A stretch of DNA of 64,000 nt from Nereocystis luetkeana (GCA_031213475.1 JARUPZ010000003.1:8796313-8860312), one strand, 5' to 3'; shown: positions 33,701 to 40,600, counted from the stretch's first letter. The notes: a model not told the origin generated them from the letters alone. Program-made: numbers and translations.

Positions 33701-34767
33701 TTTACTACCAGGTAGGTATAGTCCTCCGTGGTAGTGAATCCACACTACACACTACTGGTACTGCGGGTCGTGTCGTCAGTCGAATGATTTCCATCCACCC
33801 CCATCCCTTTCGTGCAGACTTCGTAGGCCAGGGGGTTAATTGTTCATCGGTCGGGTGAAACCGAGTGTGAACTTTCGCAATTGGAGCTCTTGGTCGAGGG
33901 TTTTAGAGAGCCCGTCATGTTGGGAGCCTTGCCTCAGAAGGCAGAAGAAGCAGGTGCACCCTTCTCGTGGCACGCACTATTTACAAGTTATATTTTTTCT
34001 GTCCCCTTGGTCTACACGATAAGATGAAACTATTTTTTTCGAATGTATCGTGGTACAACGGGAGACCCGAGACCGCGAGCGAGGTTTAAGGCTTGGCGGT
34101 GGTTTTGATTTTATTTTTTGTTTGCGCGACTTGAGCTACTAATTAATGTAATAAATAATAGTGTGGAGAAAATAATTATCGGTAAAGGAAGGAAACGATA
34201 TACCTGGTACTATATAACAAGGGACGCGGTAGAGGGGGGGGGGGGTGAAATTATATCTAATATTTGTGTCACGCTTGCCATCCGACAATGTGCAGCATGA
34301 GCTTCAACGTTGATCACTCCCAACATTCCTGACAGAAAAGAAATCCCCGGAAACAAAAGAAACCTATGCACAAGGTATATCTACCTCCTATGTCGACCTC
34401 CCTCTTTGTTTATATACAATACTCCATTCGTTGCCTTTGCTCCCTCCTCTCGTGTTTGCGACAGTACCTGAGCTACGAGTGGCGCGGATGTATTATCGAT
34501 CGGTTGTCTTTTGAGGATAATATATATCAAACGCATTGCTTGCCTGAGGGATGAAGACCACGATCCCAGCAGATGCCCGAACCCCCGAAGTGAAAACACC
34601 ATGCCGAAGGACACTTCCTGGGTACCGACATCGCGTGAGAGCGCGGGGACCGCCGGGCCTAACGCACTCACGAACACCCCCAGCAAGAAGAAGGACAAAA
34701 ACATGGCAAGTGACGGCGAAAGCCGGTTCACATCGCGAGCCAGGGCAACTTTACTCGCTTGGCACAT
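1617..34767 (-). CDS. MFS transporter, MFSD4/NaGLT1-like, eight exons (whole gene)
   Basis: Reconstructed by hand from eight minus-strand exons: 34767-34562 (or to 34544), 19750-19597, 17231-17163, 16928-16652, 15935-15419, 14865-14730, 5258-5165 and 1852-1617. All phases agree, total coding length is 1689 nt (562 aa; 568 aa with the alternative exon 1 end), and the only stop is the last codon. In order the exons give TM1-2, TM3, the end of TM4, TM5-6, a polar loop of about 175 residues plus TM7, TM8-9, TM10, and TM11-12. Motifs: GVFVSALGPAVPAL (TM1), EPVNLGLHFCFSVGAL across the exon 3/4 junction, ASLFWGGITVGRLLAVPL across exon 5/6, and VIGGALGDMLMPAL (TM11). These suit the MFS branch that includes MFSD4 and sodium-dependent glucose transporter 1; a plasma-membrane or endomembrane carrier is inferred and the substrate is unknown. 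Motif A after TM2 is not clear, so a small exon could be missing in intron 1. The start ATG follows an in-frame TAA five codons upstream. Confidence 0.78.
1853..5164. other. Intron 7 of the MFS gene (3.3 kb)
   Basis: Open frames here are short and match nothing I know. The one clear structure is at about 4,868-4,895, where ACCAGGTA/TACCTGGT units are packed head to head (TACCAGG-TACC-TGGTACC-AGG). Single copies of the same 8-mer occur near 2,060 and 2,153. Confidence 0.6.
5165..5258 (-). CDS. MFS gene exon 7 (TM10)
   Basis: A 94-nt exon in phase 0, out phase 1, encoding VSYAWAALGVGLFGLTMASS followed by FPLVMSLLSSAG. This is the TM10 helix with the (S/A)SFP-type motif. The donor is GCTG/GTGAGG. 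The acceptor (CCAAAG/GTG) is weak, but a run of about 22 C on the coding strand (G-tract 5,280-5,301) sits just upstream and acts as an extreme pyrimidine tract. Confidence 0.7.
5280..5301. repeat. Poly-G tract (poly-C on the transcribed strand)
   Basis: About 22 consecutive G on the plus strand, 20 bases upstream of exon 7 in transcription sense. It reads as a pure C run directly before the acceptor and probably serves as the polypyrimidine tract. Confidence 0.85.
5539..5781 (+). mobile_element. MITE-like element, CTACGATAGAGGT family, copy 1
   Basis: A 243-bp unit that begins GTTCTACGATAGAGGTAGCA and ends with the imperfect inverse (GACCCTCTATTCTAGAAAAC). It has no coding capacity. Its internal blocks (CTGAATGACGGGGTTTTTTA, CCATGGGATTGTTCATCGGG, TTTTTGCTGAAGTCAG, GGATCTCCTTAAGCGAGGAG) are shared in the same order with the copies at 9,331 and 51,799 (inverted). 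A non-autonomous DNA transposon is the simplest reading. Confidence 0.7.
5809..6068 (+). mobile_element. Related inverted-repeat element with a different core
   Basis: It starts ATTCTACAATAGGGGTATCA and ends GGGTGAACCTCTATCGTAGA-AC, so the ends resemble the CTACGATAGAGGT family. The centre is unrelated to the 240-bp copies. It lies 30 bp from copy 1, so it may be a sister subfamily or one arm of a composite. Confidence 0.5.
6335..6711 (-). repeat. Copia element 3' LTR
   Basis: On the minus strand it starts TGTTGAGACATATTCAGTGG at 6,711, immediately after a polypurine tract. It aligns with the region ending at 14,604, sharing blocks such as GAGCGTGGGGTGTGTGCAAA / GGGCGTGGGGTGTGTGCAAA, CATAGGTTAG.GATGG and ACCGAGCAGACACG. 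The low-coordinate boundary is uncertain because similarity fades near 6,335. Confidence 0.65.
6712..6720 (-). other. Copia polypurine tract
   Basis: The minus strand reads CATTGGGGGGGAG immediately before the TGTTGAG start of the 3' LTR. That is the expected position and composition for a plus-strand priming site. Confidence 0.7.
6785..7240 (+). repeat. Minisatellite of about 60 bp, 7-8 units, in the Copia 3' noncoding region
   Basis: Units share the core GGCTAGCGATCACCAGCACT-TGTTGGAAG followed by a diverged tail. Cores start near 6,797, 6,856, 6,916, 6,980, 7,042, 7,103, 7,165 and 7,222, a period of 59-64 bp. It sits between the RNase H end and the polypurine tract. One similar unit recurs alone near 46,412. 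Confidence 0.75.
7615..8158 (-). pseudogene. Copia RNase H remnant
   Basis: Two frames carry Copia-type RNase H motifs in order: YLAGTLDFAIT...DANWDYNPDDG..MALYIVFL (8,158-7,949), then AEFVSAALEMKKAVC...LHINNNSRLHVVGN...KHVALRYFFIQELV (7,938-7,690). The family's catalytic DAxW and the later acidic and basic motifs are visible. The two halves are out of frame, so the domain is broken. Confidence 0.8.
8548..9250 (-). pseudogene. Copia reverse transcriptase remnant
   Basis: A frame ending near 8,548 contains KTAFLNADVTE, the conserved Copia RT block (D-x-K-T-A-F-L-N), with decayed sequence on both sides. The segment 9,247-8,980 reads as the usual linker before RT (LPDIVHETYEADLAMEYINA, then an acidic stretch). 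Several stops and frame changes show it is dead. Confidence 0.78.
9331..9569 (+). mobile_element. MITE-like element, CTACGATAGAGGT family, copy 2, inside Copia pol
   Basis: A 239-bp unit from GTTCTACGATTGAGGTAGCA to GAACCTCTATCGTAGAAC, collinear with copy 1. It interrupts the pol region between integrase and RT, so it inserted after the Copia element. The right flank continues the palindrome (AACGCCTC), matching the left end of copy 3 (GAGGCGTT); the true terminal repeat is therefore about 21 bp. Confidence 0.75.
9960..10860 (-). pseudogene. Copia GAG-pre-integrase and integrase remnant
   Basis: Read on the minus strand from about 10,860: a decayed zinc-binding pre-integrase segment (LGHLHCKRLDLFNN...CNAGESHQLAHP), then VFADQIGPLTP, DEHSKWTETFPLKSKHDAL, KGVEFIIKEFQG, and the downstream PHSAIDIQFP and NMLHGTGRDL block. 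The first catalytic Asp (FADQIGP) remains. The second (usual TDxGGEF) is altered to RWRVLKGVEF, and the E-block is degenerate. Stops and shifts are scattered throughout. Confidence 0.8.
10870..11590 (-). other. Probable Copia protease region, not resolved
   Basis: By position this lies between gag and integrase, where Copia elements encode the aspartic protease. Minus-strand frames here are open for 80-90 codons, but I could not find a D(T/S)G active site. It may be mutated beyond recognition. Confidence 0.35.
11598..12683 (-). pseudogene. Copia gag remnant
   Basis: Three frames together give gag landmarks in order: FEGKRPYYG...AWETLREKYNEGG (near 12,370-12,300), then HEELVNTKIDSGQDPDDFHF and VLNQC (12,285-12,200), and a basic, zinc-knuckle-like end (CAIHHCGHQGSKKETINC, near 11,760). 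A start is possible at the ATG of MASKNTKT near 12,665. Frame changes near 12,450 and 12,300 inactivate it. Confidence 0.75.
12728..12758. repeat. (TA)n microsatellite
   Basis: Alternating TA over about 30 bp, just upstream of the Copia gag. Confidence 0.9.
13135..14604 (-). repeat. Copia element 5' LTR with an insertion of about 1.1 kb
   Basis: The outer end at 14,604 begins TGTCAACAGATAGGCGGTGC on the minus strand. The outer 250 bp (14,370-14,604) and the inner 120 bp (13,135-13,245) align with the two halves of the 3' LTR, but about 1.1 kb (13,250-14,365) has no counterpart there. The insert is rich in GTAGTA/CTGCAGTAC motifs and has no recognised coding. The primer-binding site was not fixed; GGAACATCAGAGG near 13,057 on the minus strand is a candidate. 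Confidence 0.6.
14730..14865 (-). CDS. MFS gene exon 6 (TM8-TM9)
   Basis: The acceptor is GTGCCAG/C and the donor is GGAAGG/GTGAGC, phase 2 to phase 0. The junction with exon 5 reads RMASLFWGGITVGRLLAVPL, which matches the TM8 motif (S.FWG..T.GR) of this transporter branch. A second hydrophobic run, LLGGLLSSLLLLLAGR, is TM9. The exon ends only about 125 bp from the outer edge of the Copia LTR (14,604). Confidence 0.78.
15419..15935 (-). CDS. MFS gene exon 5 (large loop and TM7)
   Basis: The largest exon at 517 nt, with acceptor GAGCAG/CATCG and donor GCCAG/GTGGGG, phase 1 to phase 2. About 126 polar residues complete the central TM6-TM7 loop, rich in S, A, T and K. TM7 follows (LIALLSFFLFLYVGAEVGFG), then LSGEAGAVRMA leading into exon 6. 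The loop of about 175 residues is long for this family and may carry regulatory sites. Confidence 0.75.
16652..16928 (-). CDS. MFS gene exon 4 (TM5-TM6)
   Basis: The acceptor is GAGCAG/GGT and the donor is GGAAG/GTAAGG (near consensus); it enters in phase 0 and leaves in phase 1. It encodes GLHFCFSVGALVAPATVG (TM5), a second hydrophobic segment ending ASLACYV (TM6), and then the first 50 residues of an acidic, serine-rich loop. Confidence 0.78.
17163..17231 (-). CDS. MFS gene exon 3 (23 codons, end of TM4 and TM4-5 loop)
   Basis: A 69-nt exon with acceptor TTAGAG/GAA and donor CTT/GTGAAA, phase 0 on both sides. It encodes EQLDAPGNMM...EPVNL. The pattern LD..GN.M...G...EPVN directly before GLHFCF is a family hallmark in MFSD4-type transporters, which supports this very short exon despite its ordinary acceptor. 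Confidence 0.7.
18569..18588. repeat. (TA)n microsatellite
   Basis: About 20 bp of alternating AT in intron 2 of the MFS gene. Confidence 0.85.
18880..19665. repeat. Imperfect direct duplication of about 330 bp covering part of MFS exon 2
   Basis: The segments ~18,990-19,315 and ~19,375-19,665 align: GGTCACATCTATGGCCGGAA against GGTCACATCTATGCGCAGAA, CACCAAG.GC, TAACAT.ACCTGAAA, and GCACCAAGTGCAAACCAAAC against GCACCAAACGCAAACCAACC. The downstream copy in transcription (19,215-19,300) holds a decayed copy of the TM3 end with the donor GT lost, so it is a pseudo-exon. Confidence 0.65.
19597..19750 (-). CDS. MFS gene exon 2 (TM3)
   Basis: The acceptor is ACCAG/G after a pyrimidine-rich stretch and the donor is GTCAG/GTAATA. 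It is entered in phase 2 and left in phase 0. It encodes a basic loop (LRPRLRKALNNRMSRL) and a hydrophobic segment (TGIGLFSIALVAAGTFWLV), as expected for the TM2-TM3 loop and TM3. The 3' half of this exon has a decayed duplicate at about 19,215-19,300. Confidence 0.7.
20059..20130 (+). repeat. Diverged end of the CTACGATAGAGGT element family
   Basis: GTGCTGCGATAAAAGTAGCA-CCTTTT resembles the family start GTTCTACGATAGAGGTAGCA-CCTTCC. The shared GGAGCTCCTCCAGCGGGG motif follows 45 bp later. No matching right end was found. Confidence 0.35.
22412..22525 (+). mobile_element. TA-flanked MITE (TTACGG.GG.CCATA ends), diverged copy
   Basis: The left end ATTACGGGGGACCATACTAA and right end TTACTATGGCCCCCCGCAAT form inverted repeats. 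The ends match the two better copies at 28,864 and 50,225; the interior is diverged. Confidence 0.5.
22666..22760. mobile_element. 95-bp palindromic element, copy A
   Basis: It starts AACCCCTTTTAGAACCGCAG and ends with the inverse CTGCGGTTCTAAAGGGGTT. The arms continue with TCCCGTTTTCGGGACAAAC and GTTTGTCCCCAACTATAGGA around a short AT-rich spacer (TACTTGAAATTTGAGTG). It is nearly a perfect palindrome and would fold into a long hairpin. Confidence 0.85.
22761..22854. mobile_element. 95-bp palindromic element, copy B (abuts copy A)
   Basis: The same palindrome as copy A, starting at the next base with no spacer: AGGGGTT/AACCCC joins the two. Sequence identity is high apart from a CCCAAAAAACGGAACTGCGG variant in the right arm. 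Confidence 0.85.
24320..24620. repeat. Degenerate repeat with CCCGCACAAACACGTCC motif
   Basis: Successive occurrences of GTTTTGTGCGGGATTCGG (as inverse), CCAGCACAAACACGCCCTGC, CCCGCACAAACACGTCCCTC and CCGCACAAGCACGTCCTGCA, spaced 35-70 bp apart. Confidence 0.55.
25620..25930. repeat. Degenerate repeat with GATCCCGCACAAACA motif
   Basis: Units of about 30-40 bp built on (A/G)TCCCGC.(C/G)...: for example GGATCCCGCCCATTGAGTAC, GGATCCCGCACAAACAAAAA and CGAATCCCGTCGCGGC. It appears related to the 24.3 kb block and, inverted, to the 53.5 kb minisatellite. Confidence 0.5.
27645..27815 (+). repeat. Interspersed repeat of about 170 bp (CGACAATGTGCAGCATGA), copy 1
   Basis: Shared landmarks: GACAATGTGCAGCATGATCT, TTGATCACTC, GGAAACAAAGGAAACCCATG, CACCAAGGCTACCTCCC and ATTGTCTACTCCATTTATTT. 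Other copies are at 28,216-28,385 (inverted) and 34,275-34,450 (same strand), with a short piece at 38,560. Confidence 0.65.
28216..28385 (-). repeat. Interspersed repeat of about 170 bp, copy 2 (inverted)
   Basis: The reverse complement of copy 1 with about 80% similarity by eye: AATGGAGTAGACAAGCCTAA, ACCTTGGTGCATG-type and AGATCATGCTGCACATTGTC. With copy 1 it forms an inverted pair separated by about 400 bp. Confidence 0.65.
28864..28970 (+). mobile_element. TA-flanked MITE of about 107 bp
   Basis: The arms ATTACGGGGGGCCATAGTTA-ACAGGACC and GGTCCTGTTAACTGTGGCCC-GCCGTAAT are inverted repeats of 28 bp with two mismatches, around CAAATATTGTTAGTAAAAAT. The 50,225 copy is nearly identical. TA-like target duplications suit a Tc1/mariner-mobilised MITE. 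Confidence 0.8.
29219..29241. repeat. (CATA)n microsatellite
   Basis: Five to six CATA units in intron 1. Confidence 0.9.
31426..31675 (+). repeat. Interspersed repeat of about 250 bp ending in a C run, copy 1
   Basis: Shared with 47,673-47,930: TGC.TGACGAGCGGTTCTT against CGCCTCACAAGCGGTTCTT, GGATGCAGC, CACGGCGCTTCGCGCTT, GCTCCGTCCCGGCATTG-AGGGATGCGA, GTCTATGGTC-TACGACTACG, and a terminal ATCGAGTACCCCCCCC. The common C-rich 3' end suggests a retroposed (SINE-like or LINE 3') sequence. Confidence 0.65.
33612..33708 (+). mobile_element. TA-flanked MITE, degraded copy
   Basis: CTATTGCAGGGGACCCTATT-AAATAGGACC resembles the family start. A truncated right end (TATTTGGCCCTATT) follows 80 bp later. 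Confidence 0.4.
34275..34450 (+). repeat. Interspersed repeat of about 170 bp, copy 3
   Basis: CCATCCGACAATGTGCAGCA, TTGATCACTCCCAACATTCC, GGAAACAAAAGAAACCTATG and ACAATACTCCATTCGTTGCC, in the same order as the 27.6 kb copy. It ends about 90 bp from MFS exon 1. Confidence 0.65.
34544..34767 (-). CDS. MFS gene exon 1 (TM1-TM2)
   Basis: Begins at ATG 34767-34765; an in-frame TAA lies just upstream, so this is the first available start. It encodes a short polar lead, TM1 (LSFFLLGVFVSALGPAVPAL) and TM2 ending RGFGHLLGS. Two donors are possible, both phase 2 and 18 nt apart: GT after 34562 (ATC/GTGGTC, weak), or a GC-type donor after 34544 (CAG/GCAAGC, a strong match to GC-AG introns). Both join exon 2 in frame. 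Confidence 0.7.
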
Positions 34768-36492
34768 ACCGGTACGAGTTTAATGCGGGCGTAGACGGCA
34801 CAGCGGGCCTGTGCGTCGCCCTCCGGGTGTTTTGTCGGTGAGGCGACTCCGGAGTGGGCCGACCCGATTCGCGTAGTGGGCGATCTGACCTCGACGTTGA
34901 CGAATCTTGAATGCAAGCAGGCGCGACACCGTGCTCTGTCTAGAAGCAGCAGCGAGTGATGTGAAGGGGGGGAGAGAGATGTCATTGATTGCCAGGGGAA
35001 GCGCATACACATCATTGTACTCGGCGCTGTATAACAGCTACCTTCGTACAAGTCCTGTTGTATTCTGTTTTCATGAGCGTCTATGAGGTCTTACCGCTGC
35101 TCCGATGGCTTCAAACTCAACTTTGAGTCTGGGTGGCACTTCGGCAGAGCATGGAGTATATCTGCGAGCCCCCCTGGCCGGGAATGTAGTCCCCGTTAGA
35201 TGTCCACTACCGATAATCGACGGGGGCAACATTTCCGGCCAGAGAGGTGTGATGTAACATTTCGTCGGCGACAGTTTCTAAGTAAAAGCATGGTTGATGA
35301 TGAACTTGCACGTACATCACATCTAGTGGTTCATAGCGTGGCTTCATCACGGGAACTCTCTGTTCGCAGACCCGCCTGATATCCACAGCAACGGAAGCAA
35401 CAGTGACTTACACGTTGTTCTGTGCCATCCTTATCTATGGAGTGAGAGGTCGAGGAACTTAACGAGGCACGAAACCGATATCACGCGGTGTTTTAGTCGG
35501 TTTAAGGGTTCGGCTGGGGGTCGACCTTGTTCGGCTGGCGTGAAGACATAACAAATGACAGCAGATACACCTTGGCATGACGTCCGCTACGAGCGGTGTA
35601 GCACCGTGTTATACATCTACGTAAGGCTGAAAATGTGTTTTTGACAGACGGACCTCCTCGATTGGGAGATTTCCGCCCGTTTGTGTACCACGATCGTTTT
35701 CGTTACCACCTACGTACAGCAGGTTATGGGGGGCATTTAGCCTACATGTTTGCGTTAGTCGGTTTTGGGAAATTTGCTTGCGAACAGTATGGGGCTTCTC
35801 ATCAAGTGAAGAGGCGGTAACAAGCGTAGGTGAAAGGTCCTCGGGGTGCATAGACTATTATCGACGATGGGCATCGTGAGCAACGATGGGTAGGGGGCGC
35901 TTTGCTACATAGAGGATGGATGCCCTGGGTGTCGCACCGGATGCAGCAGCTGCTAGCTGCGTGCGCTCATACGCAGTGGTTTCGAGCGAAATAAATGGCA
36001 AGGGGGGGAATGGTTGATCTTTGGAAAAAATAATATGGGAAACATTTTTTCTTCCGACAATGCGTGCCCGCAGCAGCAGCTGAGGTGTGTTTGGTCATTT
36101 TGGCCAATACTAAAAACACGTGTAAACGCCAGGTGCTGGGGTTTCCCTTGCCTTGGTATGTTGACTATTAATAGGCGAGTAAGGTTGCCGGCCGCGGTAC
36201 GAGATCGATGCCAAATACAGCAAAAAAAACAATCGTCGCTTTCGACTTGATAGTATGCGCCTGGGGTCGTTTGTTAGAAGTACTGCTATTCCCCGACAAT
36301 CCATAATTATTTATAATATTGATAGAGGGGTAAATATATACCTGGTACCTGGTATGGATAATCATGAACGTGCGGGACGGTATGATACGCAGGAGTGTGT
36401 GCGTGCTTTTGTTTTTCAGCCGCACTACTCTTTTGGTTTTAATGCTCCCGCCTTCCGAAAACTCGCTCATGAACAAGACTTCCTCTAGCGTT
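34768..36492. other. 5' flank of the MFS gene; no gene recognised
   Basis: It should contain the promoter and 5' UTR, but no TATA-like or initiator context is clear. A diverged GGACCTCCTCGATTGGGAG block (35,650) resembles the CTACGATAGAGGT element core. Confidence 0.4.
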
Positions 36493-36585
36493 AACCCCCT
36501 TGGAACCGCAGTCCCGTTTTGGGGACAAGCTACTTGAAATTTGAGTGCTTTGCCCCCAAAGCGGGACTGCGGTTCTAAAAGGGTT
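36493..36585. mobile_element. 95-bp palindromic element, copy C
   Basis: AACCCCCTTGGAACCGCAGT-CCCGTTTTGGGGACAAGC and the inverse ending GCGGTTCTAAAAGGGTT; 93 bp, with the same ACTTGAAATTTGAGTG spacer as copies A and B. Confidence 0.85.
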
Positions 36586-37115
36586 GAAGCCGCCTGGTGT
36601 GCTGGGTTGTTGTTGTGTTAAGGTTGCAAACAGACACTTTTTTGCTTCAAGTCTGTCAGTTGGTCGCCCTTGTTACGGGAGTGAACCGAGCCGGCTCTTC
36701 TCATAGTCAGTGTGTCTGCTCTCGGAGAGGCACCCAGATCAGTTTTCCGCATCTCGCGTGGCGCAGTATAAAATAGTACTAATTTCGGACTACTGAAGCC
36801 CAATTTCCTATTTTACTTCTAGAAATAAATAGTTGATCGAACACAGCCCCCGATTGTGTTCAAGTGCTACTTTTCAGACTGGGCAATTTGACAAAAAAAT
36901 GAATTTCGAAACTCTTGCAACTGCGACCCTCGAGCAGAACTGATCTGTGGGTGCCCTTCCTTTCCAAACGTAGTCAGACCCATATTGCGAGAAGGGCGGG
37001 TTCGGTCTCCCGCTTTAACCTGAAACGAAACAAAATCTCTGTGCGCGGCCTAAAACTGCTGCCCCCCGCGACAAAATGCGGCCTAAATTTCGACGTATCG
37101 CCCTCGCGAGAGTTG

Positions 37116-37217
37116 AATCCCTTTCGAACCGCGCAGTCCCGTTCTGGGGACAAACTACTGTACTTGAAAACTTGAGTTGTTTGTCCTCCAAAACGGGACT
37201 GCTGTTGTGAAAGAGTA
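37116..37217. mobile_element. 95-bp palindromic element, copy D (diverged)
   Basis: AATCCCTTTCGAACCGCGCA-GTCCCGTTCTGGGGAC with the inverse GGGACTGCTGTTGTGAAAGA. The spacer has expanded (TACTGTACTTGAAAACTTGA), giving about 102 bp. Confidence 0.75.
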
Positions 37218-37588
37218 TAGGTCATAGTAGCATAGTAAGTAAGTGTGTTATTCGTGTCTCAGATACACGATGCGAGTTTCGTCACGAAACAAATCACCTG
37301 CTAGAATAAATAAAACACTTCATGCCTCTGCTACCCTTCGCCGCATTGATTGGCAGAATGTGGCTGTTTCTCGCGCCGCTTGCCGTGTGTGTGCCAACCC
37401 AACGTTCGACAACCAAGCCGGGCACCATGAATAGTAGGCGAACCTTCCTAGCCCTCTTGGTAGGGGCGGTTGGCAGTATCCAACACGGACGGACACAGCG
37501 GTGTAAAGATAGATGAGAAACGTGTGGCACTCCAGAAACTTTCAACTTCTGGTGGTGGTGTGGTACAGAATCTCCACTTACTTACTTT

Positions 37589-37684
37589 AGCCCTTCCTTT
37601 TAGGATCCCAGTCCCGTTCGGGGAAAAATTACTCACAAATTTTGTGGTTTGTCCCCATACCGGGACTGCGGTTCTAAAGGGGTT
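37589..37684. mobile_element. 95-bp palindromic element, copy E
   Basis: AGCCCTTCCTTTTAGGATCC-CAGTCCCGTTCGGGG and the right arm CCGGGACTGCGGTTCTAAAG-GGGTT. The right arm is well conserved, the left less so. Confidence 0.75.
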
Positions 37685-37689
37685 TTAAG

Positions 37690-40600
37690 GTGAACAAACA
37701 AAACAGTGTGTCTCCTCTCCGTTAAAACATCTAAGGAAGGGCCGCAACACATGGTAGCCATCACCACGAACGGCGTAAATAAATGAATATATATATATGC
37801 TTTGTTTTGGTCGACGAACCGAGGCGTAGTCGTTGAGCTATGATGCCGTTTTCGGTAGGGAGACATGATATATATACGTCGAATTGTTATACAACATGCG
37901 ATACAAAATGTCATTTGAGTTGTAGCACAGACGGACATATTTGAAGACAATAAACAGTTGCTAGTCATGACCGAAGCCTCCCAACCCTTCAGCTGTTGTT
38001 CTTGTTGTGAGCCCCGTGGATATCGTGGTCGATCGCGTTGTTGTGGTAAATGAACGCTTCTACCAGAGGTTAGAAAATAACATTTATTTGAGTTACGCGC
38101 GGCGGCTTTTTGTGGGTGGGGTATCAGATACCAGTCACCACAACAGCCGACATAATATATATGTAAAACTGAGAATTGTCTTTCCGATCAGAATGATTAT
38201 CTTATTCATGTATCAAGACAAACAAATCCTAGACACAGCGAAAATTTACCCTCGAATCGACGCAAAGACATCTATCTGGGACAACTGTGGACCACGCCGA
38301 TTTTACACCCGAACCAAAGTTAGTTGTCGGGCTCACGATGTCGAACATATATATGTCATTCAAAAATCGGTATTTCTTGGGGAGGCACCTCTAACCTACG
38401 TGCCAATTTTCTTATATCTAGCTTCTCCTGTTTTACAAACCTGTCAAGGCTGGTGCTGGTTCTGATTGTTAATAGTTATGCCGGAATCGCTACCAATCAT
38501 GAACACATAATTATATTTTAAAAACATTCCAGAGTACATTTTTTTGTATTATTTTTTTGCCTTCTGACAATGTGCAGGGCGTGTTATTCACTCAAAATGA
38601 AAAAGCTGACACAATTCGTCGAATACCACGAACTTCATCTACCCAATTCTCCTTCCCTGCGTATACTCACTTGAATATGCACTCCCCCCGTTTACCGAGA
38701 TATTTTACCTACTATGTATCTATATACGCCATGCATTTGACTTCGAAGAAAATATCAAAACATACACATATTTCCGTCTGGCAGTATTTATTTCTGAAGT
38801 CCTTGCGTCATTTTTTGCTTTCAGTTTCGTTTCAGATTTTTGGTTTTGGTTTGTTGTCTTTTTGTTCTTATGTTTCTGGTCTTGCTTGTGTTGTTGTGCT
38901 ATCGTACCCGGTACTCTGGTATTTCACTTTTGCTTTACACTTGAATTTGCGATCATTTTCAATTGCCTGGTCTTCCTCTGTCTCACGGCAGTCTGTGACC
39001 TCAGAATCAGTATCTCTCTAGGATAAGGAATCAGGACGGACACACCGGGTGTGCTGATGAAACTGGGTAGGAAGGACGTTTTGTTAATGTTAGGACAATA
39101 ACAGCAACACTTACTTCCTCCATCACGTTTCGAATAAAGTGGCATTTTTAACGTTCTACTTCAATGTTACGGTTCAGCGGAATATGTTTTCATCATTCCG
39201 TTCACTACGTCACCTAACTTTTCGGTAATGTGGCCACCTATTAATAGTGTTAGCACGTTACGACATAGGCTGGCGATCGCGTAGCACATTGTTACCCTGT
39301 TATTAATAGCTAGATTCCGTATTGGCGACAGTATAGTGTCACACTCTCTTACAGTGTGCGCCAATGTTCGAGTAACACAAAGTTTGACTGATATAGCTAG
39401 CTACACTTAATATTATTACTACTAATATTAACAGTTGCATCGTGACACGCGATTTATTAATGTGCACAACGTACACGATCGTTAAAACACGAGCATCTTG
39501 TCGGCATCTTAGCTCGTGCGCAAAATTATATAGCCGCACAAGTCAGACAAGTATATTCTTAATCAAATATCATCACTGTTTTGCTCTTCTTGTGGTTTAA
39601 CTCGTACGTGCGAGTGTGCAGATTTGGCCGTGAGGCATTGGTACTGGCAATGTAGATGAATAACGTAGTGGCGTGGTCCCCTAATTTTTATAGGCGTTTT
39701 TTTGCGGGGATATCTCCAGAACGTTCCCTGTTTTCGAGTTCCAAACTTTTTGAGGTATAATTTTAACGAGGACTATATGTTGTTGTATTTGTCCCCACGC
39801 GCGGAGTGTCTTTTGTATTCCAGTGTAATAGCGAATATCTTGCTTTACTGCGTGAATCCGCTTTGAGTGTAACCTTACATAGGAGCACTTTTTGTTGTGG
39901 ATCGAAGATATCAAAACCGCCACATAGAAACATTTTGTTGCAGCAATGACAGATCTATCCGTCACACAGTAAGGTAGTGTTACGTCCTGTCGATATTTAT
40001 TTATGGCAACTTGGTAACCTATAACGTTAAAGCCAGATAATTATCGCGAGTAACATCCTAGCATAACGTCGCACGCCCCTGGCCACTTATTAAGTAGGAT
40101 CCCGTTTATAACATAGTGTCACATCGCGACCACCTCCTGAGGTAACTTACCGATCTTTGGTAAAGTTCTACGTTATTCGACTCTAAGGAACAATACGTAC
40201 GTGAGGCTCGAAAAACGTTCGAAAAGCATACTGCTATTATTGTCATAGAGAACACAATCATCGCTATTGAAGCTTTGTTCCGGCGTTGTACCTACCATCA
40301 TCGTGAGCCCTATCAATTGCATGATACGAATGCGTTATGCCTAGACTCTCCTATACCATAACATTACGTTAATAGCAAGAAGATAGCGAAACGGCTGGGT
40401 TGCGATCCGCTTATGTTAGGCTAATCACGTACGAGTCTGGGCAAGTCCTAACATTGTGTTACGGTGATATTAATAGTACACGCACCGATCATGGCGTAAG
40501 ACTATGCTACCGAAACAGAGCCGCCGAGACGGGAGAAGAAATACAAGGTTAATGAGTTAGAACTTTCGCTCATGTATGCATTTAACAACATGTTACCAAC

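Larger units (their letters stand above)
19751..34543. other. Intron 1 of the MFS gene (about 14.8 kb), repeat-filled
   Basis: No independent gene was recognised. The intron holds two abutting 95-bp palindromes (22,666-22,854), a 105-bp TA-flanked MITE, degenerate CCCGCACAAACA repeats (24.3-24.6 and 25.6-25.9 kb), an inverted pair of a ~170-bp repeat (27.65 and 28.2 kb), an inverted-end element (28,785-30,077), and many ACCAGGTA 8-mers. Open frames of 60-150 codons here look random. Confidence 0.6.

Noticed and set aside
34381-34543. Continuation of the exon 1 frame past the donor sites
   Set aside because: Sequence enters a dispersed 170-bp repeat and loses transporter character.
38557-39021. 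154-codon plus frame with membrane-like segment
   Set aside because: Begins inside a dispersed-repeat fragment and becomes T-rich low complexity.
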